Source of the DNA: Clostridia bacterium
GTDB lineage: Bacteria; Bacillota; Clostridia; Oscillospirales; CAG-272
Length of the DNA: 55,242 nucleotides
Direction: 5' to 3'
NCBI GenBank assembly: GCA_017410065.1
Contig: JAFQRL010000007.1
Location: 1-55,242 of the forward strand
Part shown: positions 1-8,586 of the stretch, in pieces
Layout of the letters: every line of letters begins with the position of its first letter
Position numbering within the stretch: position 1 is the stretch's first letter
Notes under the pieces: model-generated
What the model was told of the DNA's origin: nothing
Databases searched by the model: none
What the model saw: only the letters and a program-made list of their open reading frames with translations
Translations under genes and position numbers: made by a program

Positions 1-99
1 ACCGGTTACGCAAGCTTTGCAAAGTCATCAGGCGCAAATTCTCCACAGACCACCCTTGCGGTGATCTGCATTTTTTGCTTCTCCTGCTTCGAATCGACT
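1..99. repeat. 99-bp direct repeat, copy 1
   Basis: This block recurs, apparently without change, at 172-270. The period is 171 bp and the window begins inside the array, so more copies may lie to the left. The DNA between the copies can form two hairpins, 98-106 with 110-118 and 137-143 with 147-153. I see no convincing gene here; a short open frame runs through both copies but has no ribosome-binding site. Confidence 0.85.
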
Positions 100-171
100 C
101 CTGCGCGAAGCGCGGGAGTTCGCAACATTGCGCCTCGTCTCGCCGAGCGAGACAACACACTTTCCTAAAAA

Positions 172-270
172 ACCGGTTACGCAAGCTTTGCAAAGTCATC
201 AGGCGCAAATTCTCCACAGACCACCCTTGCGGTGATCTGCATTTTTTGCTTCTCCTGCTTCGAATCGACT
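172..270. repeat. 99-bp direct repeat, copy 2
   Basis: Second copy of the block at 1-99. It ends about 70 bp before the promoter of the secreted protein gene at 414. The sequence between 271 and 340 is AT-rich with short internal repetitions and shows nothing else. Confidence 0.85.
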
Positions 271-342
271 TCTTGAAAAGCTTGAAGAATTAAGTTTTGA
301 TAAAGATTTATAAAGATTTACTAGAAAATTACTTAAAATTAC

Positions 343-370
343 TTGACAAAAGTTTCAAAATATTTATAAT
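343..370 (+). promoter_or_regulatory. Sigma-A-type promoter for the BspA-like secreted protein
   Basis: TTGACA at 343-348 and TATAAT at 365-370 are separated by 16 bp. This is a near-perfect housekeeping promoter about 43 bp before the start codon at 414. Confidence 0.75.
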
Positions 371-413
371 ATTACTTAACATATTTTATATGTAATTTTA
401 TGGAGGAAAGAAA

Positions 414-3230
414 ATGACTAAAACGAAAACCACGAAGCGCGCGTTGCTTTCGGCTATTCTTGCATTGGTAATGACAGTTTCAATGCTCGTTGGCACGACA
501 TTCGCGTGGTTCACAGACTCTGTTACCTCGGCAGGTAACAAGATCGTTGCAGGTAATCTTGACGTTGAGCTTCATCTCTACGATGGCTCAAAGTACGTTG
601 ACATTTCTGATGCAACACAGCCCATCTTTGGTGCTGACGGTCTCGCCGCTGCGGCAGACGGCTCGTCTACCCTTTGGGAGCCCGGTAAAACCCAGGTAGC
701 ATATCTTGCTATCAAAAACGACGGTTCTCTTGCGCTCAAATATAAGGTAGCGCTCACAGTAACCAACATCACAAAGAACCTTAACGATGTAGTCACCTAC
801 ACCATCACCCCCGACGCTAAGGGCGATGCGCCCCTCACCGCTTGGGACGGCACTAATGCCAAGAAGGTGGTTGCAGGCGAGCAGCTCGTTTCGGGCACCG
901 ACGTTGATGCATACGTTGAAATGCAGCCCGGCGACATCCACTACTTCGCACTCTCCGTACATATGGATGAGCTTGCAGGCAACGATTATATGGACGGCGA
1001 GATCTCCTTCGATCTCACAGTTCTTGCAACTCAGCTTGACTCCGAGTCCGATTCCTTCGGCAACGATTATGATGCAGGTCTTGATATCTTCAACACCGGT
1101 ATCGAAAAGGTTCTTGCAGACGGCACCACGGTTATTTATGCCGATGACGGAGAATCTATCAAGCTTCAGTCTCTTCCTGAAAACGTGGGCGCTGAATATG
1201 CAGTTCCCGCAGGTGTAACACATCTTGGTGGCGCACTCGCCGGTAACACCACCATCGAAGAACTTACTCTTCCTTCAAGCCTTGTCAATGGTTTTAAGTC
1301 TCTCAATGGCGCATCCTTTGATAAGGTTATCCTTGAGGACGGTATCACAACTATTCCCGATCGCTTATTCTACCGTTCAAACGTTAAAGAGGTCGTAATT
1401 CCCGATAGTGTCACCACTATTGAAACCAACGCTTTCAATGGAGCCGGAGTCACTGAGTTGACTGTTCCCGCAAGTGTTGAAACCATCGGAGACGCTGCAT
1501 TTGCATATATGCCAAATCTTGAGACGGTAGTTATTGAGAGCGAGGCAGATATTCCTTATTATGCGTTCCGCGCTTGCCCCAACCTCAAGGTTGTTATTAT
1601 CGAGGGTGATAACGACATCTACCTTTCTGAGCAAACCTTCTGCAACAGAGAAGCAGGCGGCAAACACAATATGCAGTTCTACGTAACTTCTCAGGCAATG
1701 GCCGATAAGATCACGGCTGCTTGCGGTCCTCAGAGACCCACTGCAAACGATGATAATTATAATGTTTACACCGTTACAGTTGTTACCGAGGTTTCCGATG
1801 GCTTCTACAAGGGCGCTCCCGATGCTTACGGCAACGAGAGAATCTATTACGGTGTAAGCGGCGAGAGCGTTGCGGCATTCTCCGAGTGGCGCGCTGGTGC
1901 TCCCGCACTTGAATACGGTCCTATCTCCGCATACTTCACCCTTCTTGGTGACGTTGATATGGAAGGCGTTGATTACACCCCCTTCAACGGTACCTTCACT
2001 CAGTTCGACGGAAACGGCTTCACCATCAGCAACCTTAACGCAGGTCAGGGCACGAGCGGTAAGAGCGGTCTCGTTTCTTATCTCGGCGGCGGTATCATCA
2101 AGAACCTCACACTTGAAAACGCATCTGCAAACGGCTGCCAGGCAGGTCTCTTTGCAGGTCAGTGCGAGGGCGGTAAGATCGAAAACTGCTTCATCGCAGG
2201 TAAGGATAACAAGGTTACTTGGTCCCAGAACACCACAAGCTCCTACGTTGAGCAGTATTGCGGCATTGGCGCAGTAGTTGGCTGGAATAACGAGGGTAGC
2301 TTTGAGGTAACAATTCTTGACGGTGCTGTTGTTAAGCTCGTTAACGACGGTATGACTACTCTTGGAACCAAGGTAGATAGCTTCATCGGTGGCGGCGTGG
2401 CAAACGGCAATGCGAGCGGTGTCGTTAATAACGGTATTGCGGACGAAGCAGTTGTTTCAACACCCCAAAACCAGGATGAGCTTAATGCTGCACTCAGCTC
2501 CAGCGCGATCGTTGACGTAACTCTCCCCGCAGGCGAGTTTGATATTTCATCTGACAGATACGCAGATAAGATCATCAGCATCAGCGGAACCAAGGATACC
2601 GTAGTTGATATTACTCTCGGCTCCTACTATGAAAATGCAGATATGTCATTCAACGGCGTTACCATTAAGGGCGGTCTCGGTATGGCAGGCGGCAATGGCT
2701 CCGACTACGCAGCTCTTTATTCTTATGACGTAACTTACACTAACTGCTACTTTGACGGCGGCTTCAGAGTTGGACGTGACGGCGCAACCTTCATCGGCTG
2801 TACCTTCGATCTTACCTCCACCTCCGCAACAGGCACAAACTACGTTTGGACCTACGGTAATGACGTAACCTTCGACGATTGTATCTTCAACACATCGGGT
2901 AAGGCAATTCTTATCTACTCCGACGGCGGATCAGAGGTTGCAAAGGTAACTGTTAAGAATTGCGAATTTAACGCAGATCAGGGCGCTAAGGCAGGTGCGA
3001 TTGCAAACCAGAATTGCGCGGCTATCGAGATCGATAATTACGGCAACGGCGTTGATCTTGTTACCTCCGGTAATACTGTTGACACAGAGTTCTCCGGCGA
3101 ATGGAGAATCAAGAGTATGAATCCTGCAAAGCCTGCTGTTATAGTTAACGGCGTGCAGTACCTCACTCTTGCTCTTGACGGTAAGAAGATGACTATCGAT
3201 TCATCCAAGAACGTAACTGTTGAGGCATAA
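414..3230 (+). CDS. Large secreted BspA-like LRR/beta-helix protein with SipW-type signal peptide
   Basis: The 938-residue product starts with a basic, hydrophobic leader followed by FAWFTDSVTSAGNKIVAG, the arrangement typical of TasA/camelysin proteins cut by SipW-type signal peptidases. After a TasA-like sandwich domain (about 40-220), residues 250-430 carry BspA-type leucine-rich repeats of the form TxIxxxAFxxxxxLxxVxIP. Residues 510-640 resemble GLUG-type repeats, and residues 700-930 look like a parallel beta-helix rich in N, G and C. I see no sortase motif, anchor helix or S-layer domain, so it is probably released or built into fibres. A good ribosome-binding site (GGAGGAAAG) precedes the ATG. 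The gene is monocistronic between its own promoter and terminator. A role in adhesion or matrix is inferred from domain type only. Confidence 0.8.
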   Translation: MTKTKTTKRALLSAILALVMTVSMLVGTTFAWFTDSVTSAGNKIVAGNLDVELHLYDGSKYVDISDATQPIFGADGLAAAADGSSTLWEPGKTQVAYLAIKNDGSLALKYKVALTVTNITKNLNDVVTYTITPDAKGDAPLTAWDGTNAKKVVAGEQLVSGTDVDAYVEMQPGDIHYFALSVHMDELAGNDYMDGEISFDLTVLATQLDSESDSFGNDYDAGLDIFNTGIEKVLADGTTVIYADDGESIKLQSLPENVGAEYAVPAGVTHLGGALAGNTTIEELTLPSSLVNGFKSLNGASFDKVILEDGITTIPDRLFYRSNVKEVVIPDSVTTIETNAFNGAGVTELTVPASVETIGDAAFAYMPNLETVVIESEADIPYYAFRACPNLKVVIIEGDNDIYLSEQTFCNREAGGKHNMQFYVTSQAMADKITAACGPQRPTANDDNYNVYTVTVVTEVSDGFYKGAPDAYGNERIYYGVSGESVAAFSEWRAGAPALEYGPISAYFTLLGDVDMEGVDYTPFNGTFTQFDGNGFTISNLNAGQGTSGKSGLVSYLGGGIIKNLTLENASANGCQAGLFAGQCEGGKIENCFIAGKDNKVTWSQNTTSSYVEQYCGIGAVVGWNNEGSFEVTILDGAVVKLVNDGMTTLGTKVDSFIGGGVANGNASGVVNNGIADEAVVSTPQNQDELNAALSSSAIVDVTLPAGEFDISSDRYADKIISISGTKDTVVDITLGSYYENADMSFNGVTIKGGLGMAGGNGSDYAALYSYDVTYTNCYFDGGFRVGRDGATFIGCTFDLTSTSATGTNYVWTYGNDVTFDDCIFNTSGKAILIYSDGGSEVAKVTVKNCEFNADQGAKAGAIANQNCAAIEIDNYGNGVDLVTSGNTVDTEFSGEWRIKSMNPAKPAVIVNGVQYLTLALDGKKMTIDSSKNVTVEA

Positions 3231-3291
3231 TAGTTAAGATGCTTTTTCACCAATTGCTTTTAAGCTGAAAAACGCATAAAAGCAAGATTAA

Positions 3292-3328
3292 GGGTGCTCT
3301 CGGCATTTTGCAGAGAGCACCCTTTTTT
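3292..3328 (+). terminator. Rho-independent terminator of the BspA-like gene
   Basis: GGGTGCTCTC and GAGAGCACCC form a 10-bp stem around an 11-nt loop and are followed by six T. Confidence 0.9.
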
Positions 3329-3338
3329 ATATAAAATA

Positions 3339-3372
3339 CCGCAAAATGCAAACAACTATTTGCATTTTGCGG
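3339..3372 (-). terminator. Terminator hairpin at the end of the tyrS-HAD operon
   Basis: A perfect 14-bp inverted repeat (3339-3352 with 3359-3372) has a 6-nt loop. Read leftward it is followed by a T/A-rich tail, and it lies just past the stop of the leftward HAD gene. It may also back up the terminator at 3292. Confidence 0.7.
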
Positions 3373-3424
3373 CTTTATTTTATTTGATATTGAAAAACAC
3401 GGGAATTGTCAGACGGCAAAATCA

Positions 3425-4198
3425 TCACTTAAGAAGATCGCCAACACCGCCTGCTATGTACTTCGGACGGTAGGGGAAGCTTTCTATATCCTCAAGAGAG
3501 GTAACGCCGGAGAGGACGAGGACTGTGTCAACGTTGGATTCGATTCCCGCGATGATGTCCGTGTCCATTCTGTCGCCGATAAAGGCGATATCCTCGCTGT
3601 GAAGACCTATCTTGCGCAGACCGTGCCGCAGCATTAGAGGGTTGGGCTTACCAACAAAATACGCCTTCTTTCCCGTTGCGATCTCAATGGGAGCAACGAG
3701 CGCACCTGTGGCAGGCATAATACCCGATTCGGTAACGCCTGTTGTATCGGGATTCGTGCCGATAAGCTTTGCGCCCTTGTTTACAAGTGCGATAGCCTTT
3801 TCGATCTTCTCAAAGCTATACGTTCTCGTTTCACCGACAACGACGTATTCGGGGTTGATATCGTTCATATAGATCTTGTGATCGTAGAGTGCCTTTGAGA
3901 GTGCCGCCTCGCCGATAACGTACGCCGTGCACCCGGGGGACTGACGGGAGAGAAACTCCGCAGTTGCCATAGCACTGGTGTAGAAATGATCGGCAGACAC
4001 CGAAAGACCCATTCTCTCAAGCTTCATTGAAAGCTCGTGAGGAGTTCTTTCGGGGCTGTTTGTCAGAAATACGAATTTTTTATCGTTTGCTATCAGATAA
4101 TTAACGAATTCGCGCACACCGTCAAGTATACGGTTTCCGTGATAGATAACGCCGTCCATATCGCAGATAAAGCCCTGCTTTTCAAGTATTTCCTTCAT
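3425..4198 (-). CDS. HAD-IIA family sugar-phosphatase (NagD-like)
   Basis: The 257-residue protein has the HAD motif I nucleophile in CDMDGVIYHG (about residues 12-21), LTNSPERTP as motif II, a lysine in the FVGKPNP motif, and motif III acids in IGDRMDTDI. The cap lies between motifs II and III, as in the IIA subclass that includes NagD and p-nitrophenyl phosphatases. The expected reaction is hydrolysis of a small sugar or nucleotide phosphate; the substrate cannot be told from sequence. It starts 17 bp after tyrS and is probably cotranscribed with it under the T-box. Length is normal. Confidence 0.88.
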   Translation of the reverse strand: MKEILEKQGFICDMDGVIYHGNRILDGVREFVNYLIANDKKFVFLTNSPERTPHELSMKLERMGLSVSADHFYTSAMATAEFLSRQSPGCTAYVIGEAALSKALYDHKIYMNDINPEYVVVGETRTYSFEKIEKAIALVNKGAKLIGTNPDTTGVTESGIMPATGALVAPIEIATGKKAYFVGKPNPLMLRHGLRKIGLHSEDIAFIGDRMDTDIIAGIESNVDTVLVLSGVTSLEDIESFPYRPKYIAGGVGDLLK

Positions 4199-4215
4199 CT
4201 TTATTCCTTTCGGCT

Positions 4216-5439
4216 TTAAGCCTTCATAACGAACTTATTGAAGCTCTTCTTTCCTCTCTTAACGAGAACGCCTGCCACAAGCTGCTCGCGAGTGACGAGT
4301 GCCTTAACGTCTGTTACCTTCTCGCCGTCAAGAGAAACACCGCCCTGCTCGATAGCACGTCTGCCCTCGGAACGGGAGGGAACCATCTTGGCGAGCACGA
4401 GAAGACCGTTAACGTCTATCGCGCCGTCTCTGAGCATATCCTCGGTTACTTCAATTGTGGGAGTGAGGGAAGCGTCTCCTGCACCAAAGAGTGCCTTGGA
4501 GGCAGATCTTGCCGCCTCAGCCTCAGCCTCGCCGTGAACAAGCTTTGTGAGCTCGTATGCGAGAATGTCCTTTGCTTCGTTGAGCTGAGCACCCTCCCAG
4601 GTGTCCATCTTGTCGATCTCCTCAAGGGGAAGGAAGGTGAGCATTCTTATGCACTTAAGAACGTCGGCATCGCCAACGTTTCTCCAATACTGATAGAAGT
4701 CGTAGGGAGAGGTCTTCTTGGGATCAAGCCAAACCGCGCCGCTAGCGGTCTTACCCATCTTCTTACCCTCGGAATTGAGAAGGAGAGTGATGGTCATAGC
4801 ATAAGCATCCTTACCAAGCTTGCGCCTGATAAGCTCGGTGCCGCCAAGCATATTGGACCACTGGTCGTCGCCTCCAAACTGCATATTGCAGCCGTACTCC
4901 TTGAAGAGATGATAGAAGTCGTAGGACTGCATTATCATATAGTTGAACTCAAGAAAGGAAAGACCCTTTTCCATTCTATGCTTATAGCACTCCGCGGTGA
5001 GCATTCTGTTAACAGAGAAGCAGGCTCCAACGTCTCTGAGCATATCAACGTACTTGATGTCAAGAAGCCAATCTGCGTTATTGACCATAATAGCCTTGCC
5101 TTCGCCAAACTCGATGAATCTCTCCATCTGAGCCTTGAAGCATTCGCAGTTGTGAGCAATGGTCTCGCTGGTCATCATAGAGCGCATATCGGTTCTGCCC
5201 GAGGGGTCTCCGATATGACCCGTACCGCCGCCGATAAGCACAATGGGGCGGTTGCCTGCCATCTGAAGTCTCTTCATAAGGCAAAGTGCCATAAAGTGAC
5301 CAACGTGGAGGCTGTCTGCCGTGGGGTCAAAGCCGATGTAAAATACGGCCTTACCCTCGTTCACAAGCTCTCTGATCTCGCTCTCGTCTGTCACCTGCGC
5401 GATAAGACCGCGAGCTTTGAGCTCTTCGTAAATTTTCAT
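4216..5439 (-). CDS. tyrS: Tyrosyl-tRNA synthetase
   Basis: This class I aminoacyl-tRNA synthetase charges tRNA-Tyr in the cytoplasm. The 407 residues show the HIGH-like signature HVGH at 45-48, the tyrosine pocket around FDPTADSLH, the QFGGDDQW segment near 187-194, and the KMSKS-like loop KMGKT at 227-231. A C-terminal S4-type RNA-binding domain follows (about 340-400). Length and domain order are those of bacterial TyrS. It lies directly downstream of a T-box leader with a tyrosine specifier, so expression should rise when uncharged tRNA-Tyr accumulates. Confidence 0.97.
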   Translation of the reverse strand: MKIYEELKARGLIAQVTDESEIRELVNEGKAVFYIGFDPTADSLHVGHFMALCLMKRLQMAGNRPIVLIGGGTGHIGDPSGRTDMRSMMTSETIAHNCECFKAQMERFIEFGEGKAIMVNNADWLLDIKYVDMLRDVGACFSVNRMLTAECYKHRMEKGLSFLEFNYMIMQSYDFYHLFKEYGCNMQFGGDDQWSNMLGGTELIRRKLGKDAYAMTITLLLNSEGKKMGKTASGAVWLDPKKTSPYDFYQYWRNVGDADVLKCIRMLTFLPLEEIDKMDTWEGAQLNEAKDILAYELTKLVHGEAEAEAARSASKALFGAGDASLTPTIEVTEDMLRDGAIDVNGLLVLAKMVPSRSEGRRAIEQGGVSLDGEKVTDVKALVTREQLVAGVLVKRGKKSFNKFVMKA

Positions 5440-5530
5440 TTTGAAATCCTCGCTTTATATTTTTTATTTTTAACCGTTTTATTGAGTGGCACGCACTTTG
5501 CCAAAGCCGCCTTAAAACCGAACTCTGAAC

Positions 5531-5889
5531 AAAAACAAAACGCCCTCGGGGAATATCCCAAGGGCGTTATCAAACGCGGTACCACCTTGATTTGCCGAAA
5601 ATTCGGCCTCATCATTCCTTGGCAAAGCGGCGAGATGAGCGACTCTCGCAAAGAGGGAAGCCCTGCAAAAGTAACCGATTATAGCTCGGGCGAGCAATAA
5701 AGGCTCGGCGCAGTCGCCAAAGAAAACGCGCAATAACGGGCGCACCCGTCGTAGCCTACACACCGCTCGGGGCGGCTTCGGTACGCACTCGGAAACGTAT
5801 TCGCAAAACGGCAACCGCTCGCGCCTCTCATCAAACGGCAACTTTCTGTGAGCTACACCGCCGCTACTTCTTTTCCTCACGGCTTTAAC
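5531..5889 (-). promoter_or_regulatory. T-box leader, tyrosine specifier
   Basis: Read leftward, the leader contains the T-box core AAGGTGGTACCGCG (about 5576-5589), which pairs with the acceptor end of uncharged tRNA. It is followed by a terminator stem with AACGCCCTTGGG and a CGAGGGCGTT partner, then a T-rich run at about 5531-5542. Upstream, GAATACGTTTCCGAGTG resembles the stem I specifier loop; it contains UAC (Tyr) at 5797-5799 on the plus-strand numbering. Together with tyrS downstream this is a confident tyrosine T-box. Open frames in this 500-bp stretch have no ribosome-binding site and I take them as chance. Confidence 0.93.
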
Positions 5890-5895
5890 TATCTT

Positions 5896-5924
5896 ATATT
5901 ACCATAAAAAGCTATAAAAGTCAA
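5896..5924 (-). promoter_or_regulatory. Promoter of the tyrS T-box transcript
   Basis: Leftward TTGACT (5919-5924) and TAATAT (5896-5901) are 17 bp apart and sit immediately upstream of the T-box leader. Confidence 0.75.
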
Positions 5925-5976
5925 TACCTCGGGAGAATTTTTATACCTCGGGAAAAATTTTGTGATAACAAAATAT

Positions 5977-6840
5977 TTATAAAGTCAAGGTCTCACCCGG
6001 TGCTATCGAATAGGTCTTGCCCATAGTGTTGAACCAAAGGGTGATAAGGGTGGGGTTATAGATCATTTTGCTGTCTGCGCTTATCACGAGAGATTCGTAT
6101 GCCTTAACGTATTCGTATATCTGAATATTCGTTGCATACCACACGTTTTCCTTCCCCGAAAGCTTCTCGCAGATCTCCTCTATCCTATCCCAATTATTAT
6201 TGTTTCTGAATTCATAGCTGTGTCCCCAGATGTATAACAAGCGGGGATGTCTGTCAGAGACGTATCTTGAATCCACGTCAATAGCAAGAAATCTCTCAAT
6301 AAGCTCAAAGACCTCCTCGCACTTATGATGGCAGGTGGGCATCCAGGCGTGCCAGTCGGTGGGAAGGGTAAACTCGCGGTTATCAGCCCCGAGAGCTCTT
6401 GCGTAAGCTATCCCGAGGCTTTCGAGAATAGCCTTCACCGTTTCGTAATTATTTCCGTTGTGAGGACGTCTTATGCCCGAATCGGGATACGCCATACCCC
6501 TGATGATCCTTCCAAGGGCGCGCTCAAGCCCGAGCCTGTCCTCAAGAGTCTCCCTCACCGCTTCGTGAGGAGCAAGAGCCGCGTGAGCCTTGTGGGAATA
6601 GCCGTGGATCGCTATCTCGTGACCTCTTTTCAAAAGCTGCTCCATTTCGGGAAGATGAATGGTGTTGGATTCGGGGTCGAGCACGTTAGAGGAATTAACG
6701 TTAAACGTTGCCTTCATACCGAACCTATCGAATATATCGCAAAGCTTTATATCGCACATCGAGCCGTCGTCGTAGCTGAAGGTGACAGCCTTGGTCATCC
6801 CCTCGGGGAAGCGCAGAAAACGGTAGCTTAATTTTTCCAT
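5977..6840 (-). CDS. Polysaccharide deacetylase family protein, paralogue 1
   Basis: The 287-residue protein has the NodB-fold metal motif TFSYDDGS near residues 20-27 and a histidine motif HGYSHKAH near 79-86, followed by GMAYPDSG, WHAWMPTCHH and YIWGHSYEF. These are marks of carbohydrate esterase family 4-like enzymes that remove N- or O-acetyl groups from glycans. No signal peptide or membrane segment is visible, so it is probably cytoplasmic. It follows galM by 22 bp on the same strand. A close paralogue of nearly equal length is encoded at 8587-9447. A sugar-catabolic role is suggested by the neighbours; the substrate is unknown. Confidence 0.85.
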   Translation of the reverse strand: MEKLSYRFLRFPEGMTKAVTFSYDDGSMCDIKLCDIFDRFGMKATFNVNSSNVLDPESNTIHLPEMEQLLKRGHEIAIHGYSHKAHAALAPHEAVRETLEDRLGLERALGRIIRGMAYPDSGIRRPHNGNNYETVKAILESLGIAYARALGADNREFTLPTDWHAWMPTCHHKCEEVFELIERFLAIDVDSRYVSDRHPRLLYIWGHSYEFRNNNNWDRIEEICEKLSGKENVWYATNIQIYEYVKAYESLVISADSKMIYNPTLITLWFNTMGKTYSIAPGETLTL

Positions 6841-6863
6841 ATTGATAAAAGCTCCTTATTTGA

Positions 6864-7871
6864 TCAAACGTCTCTTTTAACCTCGTAGACGGTAGTTTGC
6901 CTATAAATCTCGCCTGCCTCGTAGAAGCCCTCGCCACGCTTTACGCAGTTTGGCTCTGTCTGTGCCTCAAGGCAGAATGCGCCGTGCTTGATTCTCTTAA
7001 CACTGCCGCGGAAATCGGGCTCGCCCGAAAGGAAATTCGCCGTGTATAGCTGAATACCGGGCTGATCGGTGTACGCCGCCAAATAAAGTCCGCCGCCCCA
7101 CACCTCTGCGGCAAGCCCGACCCTTGTCCCGCCAAAGTCGCGGAAGGTCTTGGGAGCTAAAATAAAGTTGTGATCGTATCCCGAGAAGTCATCACCAAAG
7201 TCTTCACCGATCCTTTTCGGCTCGCGAAGATCGAAGGGCGTTCCGTCAACCCTCGGGCGCACTCCTGTGGGAATGAGCCTTTCGTCAACCTCGGTGTAGC
7301 TGTCCGCAAAGATACGGATCCTGTGATCCTTTATATCTCCGCCAAAGCCGCAAAGATTAAAATATGAATGGTTGGTGAGAGCGATGGGAGTTTTTCCGCA
7401 GGGGATCGCCTCGTAGCTGATTATGAGCGCGTTTCCCGAAAGGGTGAAGCGCACCTTTGTTTCAAGATCGGAGGGAAAACCGTCGTCTCCGTCGGGCGAG
7501 AAGCAGGAGAGAAGAATGGTCTCGCCGTCGTATTCAAGCACCTCCCATATTTTTCTCTTGAAGCCCACACCGCCGTGGAGGCAATTGCCGTTATTGTTTG
7601 CGGGAAGCATATAAATCGCGCCGTCCATAGTGAACTCCGCGTCCTCGATTCTGTTTGCCACTCTGCCGATGGTCGCACCCTGGTTTGAGCCGTCGGTCTC
7701 GTAGGAGGCGAGCTCGTCGTAGCCGCCGATGATATCTCTGCCGTCGAATGGACGGTAGGACACGATAGTTGCGCCGTAGTCCATGACCTCGGCAACAGCC
7801 TCGCCGAAGGTCAGTGTATAGATATAAACCTCTCTGCCGTCAGAGAGCTTTCCGAATAATCTTTTTTCCAT
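6864..7871 (-). CDS. galM: Aldose 1-epimerase (mutarotase)
   Basis: Mutarotase interconverts alpha and beta anomers of aldohexoses such as galactose and glucose. The 335-residue protein has family landmarks: YGATIVSYRP near 33-42, GRVANRI, the catalytic histidine region NHSYFNLCG and the C-terminal CLEAQTEPN with the catalytic glutamate. I place the start at 7871 because a GGAG ribosome-binding site precedes this ATG; upstream in-frame codons would add 44 residues that do not resemble the family. It heads a two-gene unit with the deacetylase at 5977. Confidence 0.93.
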   Translation of the reverse strand: MEKRLFGKLSDGREVYIYTLTFGEAVAEVMDYGATIVSYRPFDGRDIIGGYDELASYETDGSNQGATIGRVANRIEDAEFTMDGAIYMLPANNNGNCLHGGVGFKRKIWEVLEYDGETILLSCFSPDGDDGFPSDLETKVRFTLSGNALIISYEAIPCGKTPIALTNHSYFNLCGFGGDIKDHRIRIFADSYTEVDERLIPTGVRPRVDGTPFDLREPKRIGEDFGDDFSGYDHNFILAPKTFRDFGGTRVGLAAEVWGGGLYLAAYTDQPGIQLYTANFLSGEPDFRGSVKRIKHGAFCLEAQTEPNCVKRGEGFYEAGEIYRQTTVYEVKRDV

Positions 7872-7986
7872 AGTACACTCCAAAAAATGTCTTTCCTTTA
7901 TTTTACAACATAAATTCGAAAAAGTAAAGCCCTTCGAAAGAGTTTTTTCGGATAAAGAAAAAAATTCGAAAAATGTGGGAAAGCAC

Positions 7987-8015
7987 TTGACGAATAAACG
8001 CACTTATGATAAGAT
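7987..8015 (+). promoter_or_regulatory. Promoter for ridA
   Basis: TTGACG (7987-7992) and TAAGAT (8010-8015) are spaced 17 bp apart, about 60 bp before the ridA start. Confidence 0.6.
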
Positions 8016-8074
8016 AAGACCTGTAAAGCAGAAGCCACACTCGCTCATTCGGCTTCAATATGAGAGGAGATAAA

Positions 8075-8446
8075 ATGAAAGTAATATCCACGGATAAAGC
8101 ACCTGCCGCCATCGGTCCTTATAGCCAGGCTGTCACAGTCGGCGAGCTTCTTTTCACCTCGGGACAGATCCCGATCGACCCTGAAAGCGGTTCGGTTTTA
8201 GCAGAGGGGATCGTCGCACAGGCGGAGCAGGTTATGAAAAATATCGGCGCGATCCTTGCCGCCGCAGGCTCCTCCTTTGAGAAGGCTGTCAAGACCACCT
8301 GCTTCCTTGCCGATATGCAGGATTTTTCTGCCTTCAACGAGGTCTACGGAAAATACTTCACGAGCAAGCCTGCCCGAAGCTGTGTTGCGGTCAAGTCGCT
8401 TCCCAAGGGTGTGCTCTGCGAGGTCGAGGTCATAGCGGCGCTTTGA
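8075..8446 (+). CDS. ridA: RidA/YjgF/YER057c family enamine-imine deaminase
   Basis: RidA proteins hydrolyse reactive enamine/imine intermediates such as 2-aminoacrylate released by PLP-dependent dehydratases. The 123-residue product has the family motifs AIGPYSQAV, LFTSGQIPIDP, the arginine in PARSCVAVKSLPKG, and the CEVEVIAAL ending with the conserved glutamate. The length is typical of these trimeric proteins. The start at 8075 is chosen because AGAGGAG lies just upstream. It is divergent from galM and probably shares its transcript with the deacetylase at 8587. Confidence 0.95.
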   Translation: MKVISTDKAPAAIGPYSQAVTVGELLFTSGQIPIDPESGSVLAEGIVAQAEQVMKNIGAILAAAGSSFEKAVKTTCFLADMQDFSAFNEVYGKYFTSKPARSCVAVKSLPKGVLCEVEVIAAL

Positions 8447-8586
8447 GACTTCGTTTTGCATTGCAACATAGGAAGACTTTTGAAAAATGCATAGAACAGG
8501 CTTTCCTTTTTCATTTTCAAATAAGTCAATATTTGATAAGCTTTTAAATTTTTAAAAAACACACTGATCACAGAGAGGTTTTAGAT

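Noticed and set aside
588..1223. 211-codon leftward frame opposite the BspA-like gene
   Set aside because: Shadow of a strong coding frame on the plus strand with its own promoter, signal peptide and terminator.
4534..5700. 388-codon rightward open frame opposite tyrS and its T-box
   Set aside because: It lies antisense to a certain synthetase gene and a riboregulator and shows no family motif or ribosome-binding site.
5512..5880. 122-codon leftward frame in the T-box region
   Set aside because: It covers the T-box core and terminator, has no ribosome-binding site and low-quality composition.
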